From positions 1 to 64,000 of the forward strand of contig JAPLGO010000024.1 in the NCBI GenBank assembly GCA_026390115.1: DNA of 64,000 bases, written 5' to 3'. Positions 9,302-18,025 of this stretch are shown piece after piece. The number at the start of each line of letters is the position of its first letter. Position 1 is the first letter of the stretch. A program made the position numbers and the translations under genes. Under the pieces are notes generated by a model that saw only the letters and a program-made list of their open reading frames with translations, did not search any database and was not told the origin of the DNA. The stretch is from Campylobacterales bacterium (GTDB lineage Bacteria; Campylobacterota; Campylobacteria; Campylobacterales; Sulfurimonadaceae).

Positions 9302-10336
9302 TTACAATTCAAATTTTTTATAAATTTCTCTAATCTTCTCTATATTCTTTATAAACAGTTCAACCAATCTTGGATCAAAATACTTTCCAGACTCATTTTT
9401 TAAAAACTCAACCGTATCTTCAAAGCTCCATGGTTTTTTGTATGGGCGTTCCGATGTTAGTGCATCAAATACATCTGCAATCGCCGTTATACGACCATAA
9501 ATATGTATCTCTTCTCCCTGCAGCCCGCTAAAATAACCGCTCCCGTCATATTTTTCATGATGATGTTTTGCGATAATTGCACCCGCCTGAAGATAAGGAT
9601 TTTTACTGTCTTTTAACATGTCATACCCTATAACAGAGTGAGTTTTCATAATTTCATATTCATCATACTCCAGCTTCGCAGCTTTCAATAAAATATTATC
9701 CCGTATGCCGACTTTTCCTATGTCATGCAGAGGAGAGGCAAAAAAAAGTATATCCTGTTCTTTTTCACTTAACCCGTACTCTCTAGCCAAAAGCCTTGAA
9801 TAGTGCGCTACTCTGGAGATATGGCTTCCTGTTTCTGGGTCTCTGTACTCTGAAAGTCTTGAAATAATTTGAAGAGCCTCATGTTCCCTCTCAACAAGAT
9901 CTGCAGTAGCCTTTTGCACTTCTTCTTGGAGCTTTGCATTAAAATTTTTTAACTGAAGTTTTAATTGAATTATCTTTGTGAAGTTTTTAATTTTTGCCTC
10001 TAGCTGTGCAACATCAACAGGTTTTGTTAGAAAATCTGCCGCTCCTGCCTTAAGTGCTTCAAGTTTCAAATTTTGGTCATCATCCACTGCAGTAACCATA
10101 ATAGGAATCAGTTCATCTTGAAGAGCGACTGCCCCCTCTATAAGCTCTATTCCATTCATCTCTGGCATCATATAATCGACAAACATCAAATCAACTCTAT
10201 TGTGTTGAATGAATAACAAAGCCTCCAGTGGATCTTGAAAACTTTGAACAATAACGCCCATTTCTTTTGCTATCTCTTCTATAAGTATTAAATTCATAAG
10301 AGCATCATCAACAGATATAACTTTCAAACTATTCAT
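9302..10336 (-). CDS. response regulator with HD-GYP c-di-GMP phosphodiesterase domain
   Basis: An N-terminal receiver (about 1-120; VISVDDALMN, DLMFVDYMMPEMNG, LTKPV) is followed by a coiled linker and an HD-GYP domain (about 165-330) with ISRVAHYSR, HDIGKVGI and HHEKYDGSGYF. HD-GYP enzymes hydrolyse c-di-GMP using a di- or tri-metal site. The metal-binding HD and HH residues are present, but the signature Pro is Phe (GYF for GYP). The track start gives 11 odd residues. The ATG at 10336 (MNSLKVISVDD) has AAGGA at good spacing and fits receiver N-termini, so it is used. This is probably the output of the downstream FIST and hybrid-kinase pair. Confidence 0.92.
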   Translation of the reverse strand: MNSLKVISVDDALMNLILIEEIAKEMGVIVQSFQDPLEALLFIQHNRVDLMFVDYMMPEMNGIELIEGAVALQDELIPIMVTAVDDDQNLKLEALKAGAADFLTKPVDVAQLEAKIKNFTKIIQLKLQLKNFNAKLQEEVQKATADLVEREHEALQIISRLSEYRDPETGSHISRVAHYSRLLAREYGLSEKEQDILFFASPLHDIGKVGIRDNILLKAAKLEYDEYEIMKTHSVIGYDMLKDSKNPYLQAGAIIAKHHHEKYDGSGYFSGLQGEEIHIYGRITAIADVFDALTSERPYKKPWSFEDTVEFLKNESGKYFDPRLVELFIKNIEKIREIYKKFEL

Positions 10337-10462
10337 ACAAATCCTTCTTCCACACAAGTATAAATACATAAAACTTAATTACTGTTGAACGAAATATAGG
10401 ATAGTTTTTTTCATAAAATCATCTACATAAAAGCTCAATTTTTCTTTGTCTAATTCTTTAAT

Positions 10463-10489
10463 TAAAAGTATTGTATAATCTGCCGATTT
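10463..10489 (+). promoter_or_regulatory. sigma28 (FliA)-type promoter for motAB
   Basis: TAAA at 10463-10466, exactly 15 bases, then GCCGATTT at 10482-10489 match the flagellar sigma28 consensus TAAA-N15-GCCGATAA at 10 of 12 positions. It lies 83 bases upstream of motA. A TATAAT (10474-10479) sits inside the spacer and could add a sigma70 -10 element, though no good -35 is visible. The motA start itself has a strong AAGAAGGAG ribosome site. Confidence 0.6.
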
Positions 10490-10572
10490 TAGTTTTTGAA
10501 CTTAAATTAATATATAACTAAAAATTTGTGTTTTTTAAAAATGAATATGTGCTATAAACAAGAAGGAGTCAT

Positions 10573-11343
10573 ATGGATTTAACAGTCATTTTGGGAATAC
10601 TAGGGGCAATGGCGAGTATTTCTATAGGGGACTTAATGGAGGGTGGAAACCCTGTGCATGTCGTCCATATAACTTCTATTATTATTATTTTTCCTACTTC
10701 GATGCTTGCAGCTATGGTAAGTACGGACGGCGAGTTTGTCAGAGGCGCTTATAAAAATCTTGGTTTTGTGTTCAAAAAAAATCCAATAAATCTGCATGAA
10801 AGAATCAAAGAGATTATTGAGTTATCAACCATGGCACGCCATGACGGTCTTTTATCACTAGAAAAAAAAGTCTCTATGCTAGACAACGAATTTTTAAAAC
10901 AAGGGTTAAGCATGGCGGTGGATGGGAATGAAATCGACACCATTATTGAAACACTTGATTTAGTCATTGAAGAGACAGAGGAGTATTGGCATGGGTGCGC
11001 CCATTACTGGATTCTTGCTGGAGAAACCTCACCCGTTATGGGACTAATCGGAGCCGTTCTCGGTCTTATTCTAGCACTTCAAAAACTAGACAATCCCCCA
11101 GAGATGGCAAAGGGTATTGCAGGGGCTTTTACCGCTACTGTAACAGGAATTTTTTCTGCTTATGTTGTTCTTGGACCATTTGGAAATAAAATGATGGCTA
11201 AATCGCACCATATAGTAAAAGAACAGAAACTTATGCTGGAGGGAATTATCGGTATTGTAAACGGTGACAATCCTCGTACACTTGAAGCAAAACTACTCAA
11301 CTTTCTTCCTTACGGGGAAGAGAAGCACAGTCAATTTAAGTAA
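10573..11343 (+). CDS. motA: flagellar motor stator protein MotA
   Basis: MotA and MotB form the proton-driven stator in the inner membrane. The 256-residue protein has the four helices expected (about 1-20, 30-50, 150-172, 182-205). The cytoplasmic loop contains MARHDGLLSLEKK, holding the conserved Arg and Glu that contact FliG. Helix 3 carries GETSPVMGLIGAVLGLI with the conserved proline, and helix 4 follows a GIAGAFTATVTG segment typical of the family. It lies 11 bases before motB. A sigma28-type promoter lies upstream, fitting late flagellar gene control. Confidence 0.96.
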   Translation: MDLTVILGILGAMASISIGDLMEGGNPVHVVHITSIIIIFPTSMLAAMVSTDGEFVRGAYKNLGFVFKKNPINLHERIKEIIELSTMARHDGLLSLEKKVSMLDNEFLKQGLSMAVDGNEIDTIIETLDLVIEETEEYWHGCAHYWILAGETSPVMGLIGAVLGLILALQKLDNPPEMAKGIAGAFTATVTGIFSAYVVLGPFGNKMMAKSHHIVKEQKLMLEGIIGIVNGDNPRTLEAKLLNFLPYGEEKHSQFK

Positions 11344-11354
11344 TGGATATTTAA

Positions 11355-12200
11355 ATGGGCAGACCTAAGAAGTGTAAAAAAGTTGTGTGTCCAGCAGGAG
11401 AAAAATGGGCGGTTCCTACCGCCGACTTTTTCAGTCTTCTTCTTGCACTCTTTATTGCTCTTTTTGCAATAGCATCTGTTAATACCGAAAAATTAAAGGC
11501 CGTTAAACAGGAGTTTATAAAGATTTACGATTTCACTCCTCCTCCTGATCAAATGAATCCGGTACAACGCCTCGAACCTGACAGTACAAAACCTGATTCG
11601 GAGGCCAAGGAAAAACCAAGCGGCAATATAATGTCGAAGAATGGCGGTTCACTCGTTTCAGGAGAGCAAAAAACAATAGAAATAAAAGACGCTATCAGTA
11701 AAATTCAAAAAGAGCTGCTTAATTCGACTATGGGAGGAGAGGGTCCATTGGATCAATCTATGGATGGAGTGTTACTAAAACTTCCGGTTTCCATTCCTTT
11801 CAAAGGCGCGACTGCAACTATAGATGATGAAGATTTACACCTATTCATCAGTCGTATAGCATACATTATCAATGCTCTTCCGGCTAATGTTGATATTTCT
11901 GTGCGTGGATATACAGATAGCCAACCTCTCTCAAAAGGCTCTCAATATATGGACAATATTGCGCTATCAAGCAAAAGAGCAGATGCAGTAATGCGCGAAC
12001 TCATCAGTAATGGTGTAAGTGCGGAGCGTCTCTCAATGGCAGGATTCGGCTCTGCGAAACCGATTGCAGATAACAATACTGAAGAAAACCGTGCTAAAAA
12101 CAGAAGAGTGGAGCTATACATATTTATAAATAAAGACATGCCTCTCACCCAAGAGAAACAGAATAATATACTAGACGCTCTGAGTAAACTTCAGAAATAA
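11355..12200 (+). CDS. motB: flagellar motor stator protein MotB
   Basis: MotB anchors the stator to peptidoglycan and carries the proton-binding aspartate. The single N-terminal helix VPTADFFSLLLALFIALFAI contains that Asp (TADF, about residue 24). A plug/linker region rich in Pro, Lys and Glu follows. The C-terminal OmpA-like domain (about 150-270) includes VRGYTDSQPL, LSSKRADAVMREL and ENRAKNRRVELYI, the usual peptidoglycan-binding motifs. The length of 281 residues is usual. It ends just before a strong hairpin shared with the convergent purL gene. Confidence 0.96.
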   Translation: MGRPKKCKKVVCPAGEKWAVPTADFFSLLLALFIALFAIASVNTEKLKAVKQEFIKIYDFTPPPDQMNPVQRLEPDSTKPDSEAKEKPSGNIMSKNGGSLVSGEQKTIEIKDAISKIQKELLNSTMGGEGPLDQSMDGVLLKLPVSIPFKGATATIDDEDLHLFISRIAYIINALPANVDISVRGYTDSQPLSKGSQYMDNIALSSKRADAVMRELISNGVSAERLSMAGFGSAKPIADNNTEENRAKNRRVELYIFINKDMPLTQEKQNNILDALSKLQK

Positions 12201-12208
12201 ATCGCTCT

Positions 12209-12237
12209 TTCTCCTCATAAAAAACTTATGAGGAGAA
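12209..12237. terminator. bidirectional terminator between motB and purL
   Basis: TTCTCCTCATAA and TTATGAGGAGAA form a perfect 12-bp stem around a 5-nt loop (AAAAC), centred between the convergent stops of motB and purL. A T-rich run follows on the plus side (CTTTATTTTAG) and an A/G-rich run on the other. It probably ends transcription from both directions. Confidence 0.8.
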
Positions 12238-12250
12238 CTTTATTTTAGTC

Positions 12251-14464
12251 TTATAAATCTCTCTCGATAACCCTTTTGAATGTATTAAAATAGTTGTCTT
12301 GAAGTTCATTCATGCTCATAGACACATCATTTATTCTGATGCTCTCTCCGCCGATTATTCCTATTTTTGCACATGCCAAACCGTTTAGCATGGATTCAAA
12401 TGCTACACAGTTTTCCGATTTTACTTCGATAATTGCTCGACTCATGCTTTCCGCAAAAATATCTCGCTCGTCTGCCACGCCCATTTTTACTTCACATCCA
12501 AGTCCGCTCACAGCTGACATTTTTGCCAAGGCGATAGCTACTCCGCCACTGCTTGCATCTTTTGCACACTCAAGTAAATCTTTCTTATTCGCTTCAATAA
12601 CAAGTTCCCAAAGAGCAAGTTCACTGTCATAACTAATCTCAGGAAGTTTTCCCGCAACAGTGCCGCAAATCTCTTTCATGTAGAGTGAGCCGCCGAACTC
12701 GCTTCTACTCTCGCCTACCAAATAAAGTGTATTCCCCTCACCTTGAAAGCTTGACATAAGAACTCTGTTCTCATCATCATTTACACCCACAGTTGCGATA
12801 GAAGGAGTTGGAAAAACAGAAATGCCGTTTGTTTCATTGTAAAGTGAAACATTTCCACCGATTACAGGCGTAGTAAGTGCAGAACATGCCTCTTTAATAC
12901 CTAAACACCCTTGCCCAAACTGCCACATAACCTCTGGATTTTCAGGGTTTCCATAGTTTAGACAATCCGTTATTGCAAGAGGTCTCGCACCGCTCATAGC
13001 AACATTTCTTCCACTCTCAATGACCGCGGCGGCAGCTCCGCCTTTTGGGTCGATATAGCAGTAGCGAACATTACAATCCGCACTCATCGCAAGTGCTTTT
13101 TTATTCTCTTTTACACGGACAACAGAAGCATCTAACATGCCCCCTTTTTTGATTGTGTTTGTCTGAACCATGGAGTCATACTGCGTATAAATCCATGACT
13201 TATCAACAACTTCCATAGATTTAGTGAGCTTCCCAAATGCTTCTTGGTTGGAGACTTTTGCAAAGTCGTTAATTGTAACATCCGCGATTGTGTCCAAATA
13301 GGCTGGGCGACTCATTGGGCGGTTAAGCACCGGAGCCTCCTCGCTCACAGGATTTACAGGAACTTCAGCACACTTTTCACCGTGCCAGAAAAGCTCCATG
13401 TTCCCTGTCGCTGTTACTTCACCGATAACGGCAGCATCTAAGTCCCACTTTTCAAAGATTTTGATAATCTCCGCTTCCGAACCTTTTTTTGCACAAAGAA
13501 GCATTCTCTCTTGAGATTCACTAAGCATAAAGTCATACGGAGTCATGTTCTCTTCTCGCGCCGGAACTCTATCGAGGTGCATAATCATGCCAGAACCTGA
13601 ACGACCCGCCATCTCAAAAGATGAACTCGTAAGTCCGGCAGCACCCATATCTTGAATACCGACAACATGGTCTGTTTTGAAGAGTTCTAAACATGCTTCA
13701 AGCAGAAGTTTTTCAGTAAATGGGTCTCCAACCTGCACAGTCGGACGAAGAGATTTTGACTCCTCTGTAAAACTGTCACTACTCATAACAGCTCCGCCTA
13801 ATCCATCTCTTCCCGTTTTTGCACCCACATAAATGACGGGATTGCCGATACCATCCGCACGTCCATAAAAAATCTCATCCGACTTTGCAAGTCCTAAAGT
13901 AAAGGCATTGACTAAGATATTTCCATTGTAGCACTCATCAAAACTTGTCTCTCCGCCGATAGTAGGAACGCCCATGCAGTTGCCGTAACCGCCGATTCCA
14001 GAAACTACACCGCGAACCAAATAGCGCTGATGTGCAGAAGTTTTATCATCATTGAGAACATTACCAAATCTTAGAGCATTCAAGTTTGCGATAGGTCTCG
14101 CCCCCATCGTAAAAACATCACGCATAATTCCGCCGACACCCGTTGCAGCACCTTGGTACGGCTCTATAAAACTCGGATGGTTGTGCGATTCCATCTTAAA
14201 TACAGCCGCATAACCGCCACCGATATCGATTACTCCGGCATTTTCCCCCGGACCTTGAATAACCCATGGTGCTTTTGTCGGAAAACCGTTTAGATGCACT
14301 TTAGAAGATTTATAAGAACAATGCTCACTCCACATGGCAGAGAAAATACCTATTTCTACAAGGTTTGGCTCACGCCCCAAAATTTTTTTGATATGTGTAT
14401 AATCTTCAGTTGAAAGTTTATGTGATGCAAGTACTTTTTCGATGTCTTTTAGTGGTTGGCTCAC
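12251..14464 (-). CDS. purL: phosphoribosylformylglycinamidine synthase subunit PurL
   Basis: PurL converts FGAR to FGAM in purine synthesis, using ammonia from PurQ. At 737 residues it is the small PurL type that works with separate PurS and PurQ, neither of which is in the window. Recognisable sequence includes [72 protein letters not shown] and [13 protein letters not shown]. The start is GTG (GTGAGCCAACC) and is the first in-frame start. The gene stands alone on its strand, about 75 bases after the antiporter gene. Confidence 0.98.
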   Translation of the reverse strand: MSQPLKDIEKVLASHKLSTEDYTHIKKILGREPNLVEIGIFSAMWSEHCSYKSSKVHLNGFPTKAPWVIQGPGENAGVIDIGGGYAAVFKMESHNHPSFIEPYQGAATGVGGIMRDVFTMGARPIANLNALRFGNVLNDDKTSAHQRYLVRGVVSGIGGYGNCMGVPTIGGETSFDECYNGNILVNAFTLGLAKSDEIFYGRADGIGNPVIYVGAKTGRDGLGGAVMSSDSFTEESKSLRPTVQVGDPFTEKLLLEACLELFKTDHVVGIQDMGAAGLTSSSFEMAGRSGSGMIMHLDRVPAREENMTPYDFMLSESQERMLLCAKKGSEAEIIKIFEKWDLDAAVIGEVTATGNMELFWHGEKCAEVPVNPVSEEAPVLNRPMSRPAYLDTIADVTINDFAKVSNQEAFGKLTKSMEVVDKSWIYTQYDSMVQTNTIKKGGMLDASVVRVKENKKALAMSADCNVRYCYIDPKGGAAAAVIESGRNVAMSGARPLAITDCLNYGNPENPEVMWQFGQGCLGIKEACSALTTPVIGGNVSLYNETNGISVFPTPSIATVGVNDDENRVLMSSFQGEGNTLYLVGESRSEFGGSLYMKEICGTVAGKLPEISYDSELALWELVIEANKKDLLECAKDASSGGVAIALAKMSAVSGLGCEVKMGVADERDIFAESMSRAIIEVKSENCVAFESMLNGLACAKIGIIGGESIRINDVSMSMNELQDNYFNTFKRVIERDL

Positions 14465-14538
14465 GGATGATTCCTAAAATTTTGATTTTTGATTTTTAAG
14501 TGGGGATTATATCGCATAAGTAGTAAAAAAAATTTTAA

Positions 14539-16140
14539 CTAGCCATTTTTCAATGCATTATTCACTAGTAAATTAGATATCTCAAAACTTGCATCCACAA
14601 ATTCCAGTTCGGGTAAATCCCGCATGCTTTTTCTCTCCTCTACGCTATCGATTTTTATGATAATGTTTGCATTTTTAGAAAAACCGAGTATCGCTTCACT
14701 GATAAGCCGTTTGAGGTGTTCGCTGTTTACAGTTATAATTATGGCTTTGGCTTGATCAACCATGAGAGACTCTAAAACAGGGAGTTTATTCAGGTGTCCG
14801 AAATATGCCATGTAGCCTAATTTTCTTGCAAGAAGTACATGTTTGAGGTTGTCTGAGATGATGACGAAGTCAGCTCCTCTTGCCTTCAAGTCAGATGCTA
14901 CGATTCTTCCAAGAGTTGAAAATCCTGCGACAATGATGTGATTCTTTCGCCCGATGGGTGTAATAACATCCGATTCATAAAACTCTTTTTCAAAATAGGA
15001 GGAGAGTTTGTAAATATTACTGACTATGAAAGGTGTGAGTATCATCGACATGACGCTTACAAGTATCAAAAAACTAGCCATCTCTTCGCTGATGAGCCTT
15101 TGCGAGGCGGCAAGAGCAAAGATTGCAAAAGAGAACTCCCCAATCTGGGCAAGAGAGAGAGCCGTTTTTGCAGAGCTGTTTTTGTCTGAATTGCGTCTGA
15201 TGATTGCGTAAATTACAAGAGCTTTAAAAAGCATTACAAGTATAAAAATGAAAATAACAGTGTGAATATTTGCCATAAAATAGATCAAATCAATTTTTGT
15301 CCCGACACCAAAGAAGAACACGCCAAGAAGCAGATCCTTATAGCTCACGATGTCGGATTCTACTTTTACATTGTACTTTGTATCGGCTATTATCATTCCC
15401 GCTATGAAAGCACCCAAAGAGTAGGTAAAACCCATCGCATGTGCCAGCAAAGAGGCTCCGATAACAATAGAAAAAACAGAACCCAAAAATAGCTCTTCAA
15501 GCTCTGTTTTAGCAGAAAATTGAAGCAACATGTTTACTATTATCTCTCCGATAGTAAACATGAAGGCAACGACTAAAACAGCTGAAAGCAGCGTTGTGAT
15601 AAGAACTTCACCAATCGATAGAGTGTCGTTTGACAAAAATGTAATGAGCAGTAAAATAGGAATGACAGCTAAATCCTGAAAGATAAGTATTCCCATAGAT
15701 TTCTGTCCATAGGGAGTATGAATATCTTTGGACTCTTTGAGGTATGTCAGCACTATTGCGGTTGAAGAGAGTGAAAAAGCCAAAGAGATGATGATAGATG
15801 TGTTAAAGTCAAGCCTAAAAATATAAAATGATAGTCCATATATTACTACTACGCTCAGTAGAACTTGTAACAGACCATTTGTCAGCAGAATATCTTTCAT
15901 CTTTCTGATTTTTTGCAGACTGAGCTCAAGCCCTATTGTAAACATCAAAAAGACTATGCCAAACTCGCCTATAAGATCTAGGGAATCTATGTTTAATCCA
16001 TTGAATCCAAAGAGATAACTGATAACTGTTCCGGTAAAAATATAACCTATAATATGGGAAATTCCAAACTTTTTCAAGACAATATTAAGTACTGTTGCAA
16101 CGGCAATTGTTAAAAAAATTGCGAGTAGTAAATTTTCCAT
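14539..16140 (-). CDS. KefB-type (CPA2) cation:proton antiporter with RCK domain
   Basis: The first 390 residues hold 12-13 membrane helices of the Na+/H+ exchanger (CPA2) fold. GEFGIVFLMFTIGLELS, LAFSLSSTAIVLTYLKE and FQDLAVIPIL include the family's helix 5 region. A C-terminal RCK/TrkA-N domain (about 395-533) has HIIVAGFSTLGRIVASDL as its nucleotide-binding loop. Such proteins move K+ or Na+ in exchange for H+ and are gated by nucleotide or glutathione ligands. The substrate cannot be told from sequence. It lies between purL and the Gre-like gene, with no tight coupling. Confidence 0.9.
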   Translation of the reverse strand: MENLLLAIFLTIAVATVLNIVLKKFGISHIIGYIFTGTVISYLFGFNGLNIDSLDLIGEFGIVFLMFTIGLELSLQKIRKMKDILLTNGLLQVLLSVVVIYGLSFYIFRLDFNTSIIISLAFSLSSTAIVLTYLKESKDIHTPYGQKSMGILIFQDLAVIPILLLITFLSNDTLSIGEVLITTLLSAVLVVAFMFTIGEIIVNMLLQFSAKTELEELFLGSVFSIVIGASLLAHAMGFTYSLGAFIAGMIIADTKYNVKVESDIVSYKDLLLGVFFFGVGTKIDLIYFMANIHTVIFIFILVMLFKALVIYAIIRRNSDKNSSAKTALSLAQIGEFSFAIFALAASQRLISEEMASFLILVSVMSMILTPFIVSNIYKLSSYFEKEFYESDVITPIGRKNHIIVAGFSTLGRIVASDLKARGADFVIISDNLKHVLLARKLGYMAYFGHLNKLPVLESLMVDQAKAIIITVNSEHLKRLISEAILGFSKNANIIIKIDSVEERKSMRDLPELEFVDASFEISNLLVNNALKNG

Positions 16141-16223
16141 AGACGCATTATAAGATAAATGCGATGAGCTTTTAAAAAAGTTGCTGTATAAAATATAGAC
16201 ATGATTTTTCTCTCAGAATATTT

Positions 16224-16748
16224 TTAATGAAAAGAAAAATCAACTTTTGTGCGAATATTTTTTTTCAATGAAAAAATGTTTTTATACTCTATTTTTAAAA
16301 TTTCATAACTCTTCTTGGTATGTGGAAGTTTGATGGTAAACTCATCCTCTTCTTCCTTACCGATCAGTGCTTTTGCGAGGGGTGAATGAATCGAAATAAG
16401 CCCGTTTTCCGGTTCAGATTCCAAGACTCCGCACAGCGTATATATTTCTTCTTCATCACTCTCGATATTGACTATTTTTACAGTGCTTCCAAAACTGACT
16501 CTTGCATGGGAGAGTGATGAGGGGTCTATGATTTGAGACTTTTGTATCATCGAGTTGAGATAAAAAAGCCTCCTTTCTATAAAACGGAGTTTCTCTTTTG
16601 CGGCATGATAGTCGGCGTTTTCGCTTCTGTCACCCTGTGCCGCAGCAGTTAACTTCTCATGTGCGACTTTAGGCTTTTCTACCTCTAACAGAAATTTAAA
16701 CTCTTCCACTAAAAGGTCGTAACCCTCAATGCTCATAGGCTCAATCAA
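16224..16748 (-). CDS. GreA/GreB-family transcript cleavage factor (second paralog)
   Basis: The 174-residue protein has the Gre layout: an N-terminal coiled-coil finger with the acidic tip motif GDRSENADYHAAKEKL, and a C-terminal FKBP-like domain with SFGSTVKI and ISIHSPLAKALIGK. Asp and Glu at the tip, needed to help RNA polymerase cut backtracked RNA, are present. The GDRSENADY wording and the RFIERRLFYL stretch resemble GreB, but YHAAKE is GreA-like. A canonical greA lies at 32449. The start is TTG with AAGG seven bases upstream; the inner ATG (MSIEGY) is the alternative. It has 20 extra C-terminal residues rich in Lys and Phe. Confidence 0.88.
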   Translation of the reverse strand: MIEPMSIEGYDLLVEEFKFLLEVEKPKVAHEKLTAAAQGDRSENADYHAAKEKLRFIERRLFYLNSMIQKSQIIDPSSLSHARVSFGSTVKIVNIESDEEEIYTLCGVLESEPENGLISIHSPLAKALIGKEEEDEFTIKLPHTKKSYEILKIEYKNIFSLKKNIRTKVDFSFH

Positions 16749-16757
16749 GTGAGAGCC

Positions 16758-17090
16758 TTAATGGTTAAAACCGATTATGTAATAGGTCTCTTTGTTCTCT
16801 AATTTTTTAACGCTTACTTTGAATTTATCACTGAAATGCTTAACTTTTTCATGCACTTCTTCAACGATTTCAGGGCTTGCAACTCCGATTTTTATTTTAA
16901 AATAGTCATTAGTATTTGACATAGCTACAAAAGAGCCGTCCACTTTTAGAGCATCATGCAAGTCCATAATGTGCTTGTTTATCTTTTCATACCCAACCGT
17001 ATTATTTTCAATTCTCTCAAGTTGAGCTAATAAAGCACTATTTGGCACATACCCCAACTGTGTCAACATGGCATCTCTTTGTATCATCAT
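16758..17090 (-). CDS. conserved small protein of unknown function
   Basis: I do not recognise this 110-residue soluble protein. It is predicted alpha/beta, with no signal peptide and no cysteines. An N-terminal helical half (SALLAQLERIENNTVGYEKINKHI) precedes a half with alternating strands (FVAMSNTNDYFKIKIG, YYIIGF). The track start adds 11 basic residues. The ATG at 17090 is preferred because AAAAGGA lies 6 bases upstream. It ends 9 bases before the Gre-like gene in the same direction, so the two are probably co-transcribed. Confidence 0.7.
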   Translation of the reverse strand: MMIQRDAMLTQLGYVPNSALLAQLERIENNTVGYEKINKHIMDLHDALKVDGSFVAMSNTNDYFKIKIGVASPEIVEEVHEKVKHFSDKFKVSVKKLENKETYYIIGFNH

Positions 17091-17175
17091 CACTTTTCCT
17101 TTTACTCTTTTTAATTTCTTCAAAAAATAATAACAGTAAATTGTAAATATTCAGTATCAATTTATCTGTATTAAC

Positions 17176-17181
17176 TATAAT
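17176..17181 (+). promoter_or_regulatory. possible -10 element before the HDOD gene
   Basis: A TATAAT lies 37 bases before the HDOD gene ATG, in an AT-rich region between divergent genes. No clear -35 hexamer is present at normal spacing. That is common for Campylobacterota promoters, which lean on AT-rich periodicity, but it leaves the call weak. Confidence 0.35.
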
Positions 17182-17217
17182 TATAGCACTAAACTTAAAT
17201 ATAAAAAAGAGAGTATT

Positions 17218-18018
17218 ATGACCGAAGAATTATTGGCAAAAATAAAGCAACTCCCGCCGCTTCCGGAATCTGCAATGCAGATTGAGGCTATTTATCAAGA
17301 TCCAAACAGCAGCTTTAACGATATGGTGAAAATACTCGAAAAAGATCCTCTTTTGACTGCCGATATTTTAAAAGCTGCGAACTCTCCACTCTATGGTTTT
17401 TCTCGTGAAATAAATGCGATTAGTCAAGCCGTAGGTCTTTTTGGAATGGGAACAATAAGAGGTTTTGCTTTGGCATCTATTGTCAAAAAAAGTTTTTCTC
17501 TGGATCTCTCTCCTTACGGAATAACAAATGAGATGTTCTCTGAACTCTCAAAAAGACAGCATGCTCTCACAACCGCTTGGTGCATAAGAAAAGAAAACAA
17601 ACTTTTAGGAGTACTCTCCCCTGCTGCTTTTCTTGTCGAGATCGGTAAAGTTTTGATTGCGCAAGAAGTAATGGCAGACAAAAAACAGACAGAATTTTTT
17701 GATGCCCTAAAAGAGCTTCAAGATGTTGAAGCAGCCGAGTTAAAAGTAGTCGGCACTGATACTCCTGAAGTCAGTTCTACTATATTTGCCATGTGGAAAT
17801 TTGAAAAGGGTCTTATTGAGGTTATAAAATATTGTCAAGAGCCGGAAAAGGCTGACCCGGAGTACCAAAAGGCGGCAATGATCTTAAAAGTTGTTCGTGC
17901 TGCAGTACCTATAAACGGCATTATGACAGATGATAGTGTAGCATCTGCCAAAGAGCTCATCGTAAAATATGAGCTTGACATGGAAAGCTTTGACAAAGCT
18001 TTAGAAAGCGCTAGATAA
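17218..18018 (+). CDS. HDOD-domain signalling protein
   Basis: The 266-residue protein is made almost entirely of an HDOD domain. It opens with IKQLPPLPESAMQIEAIY, then DMVKILEKDPLLTADILKAANSPLYGFSREI and SQAVGLFGMGTIRGFAL, all characteristic. HDOD is related to HD phosphohydrolases but lacks the catalytic metal residues, and such proteins act as regulatory scaffolds in motility, virulence or stress signalling. There is no receiver or GGDEF domain attached. It ends 7 bases before the TTG start of the RNase gene, so the two are likely coupled in translation. Confidence 0.88.
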   Translation: MTEELLAKIKQLPPLPESAMQIEAIYQDPNSSFNDMVKILEKDPLLTADILKAANSPLYGFSREINAISQAVGLFGMGTIRGFALASIVKKSFSLDLSPYGITNEMFSELSKRQHALTTAWCIRKENKLLGVLSPAAFLVEIGKVLIAQEVMADKKQTEFFDALKELQDVEAAELKVVGTDTPEVSSTIFAMWKFEKGLIEVIKYCQEPEKADPEYQKAAMILKVVRAAVPINGIMTDDSVASAKELIVKYELDMESFDKALESAR

Positions 18019-18025
18019 TTTCCCT

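Noticed and set aside
12312-12632. 106-residue plus-strand ORF inside purL
   Set aside because: It lies opposite conserved purL codons and its Ser/Ile/Leu-rich translation has no domain; it is a shadow of the real gene.
16203-16241. GATTTTTCT/AGAAAAATC inverted repeat at the end of the Gre paralog
   Set aside because: The stem is nearly all A/T with a 21-base loop and overlaps the last codons, so it is unlikely to form a stable terminator.
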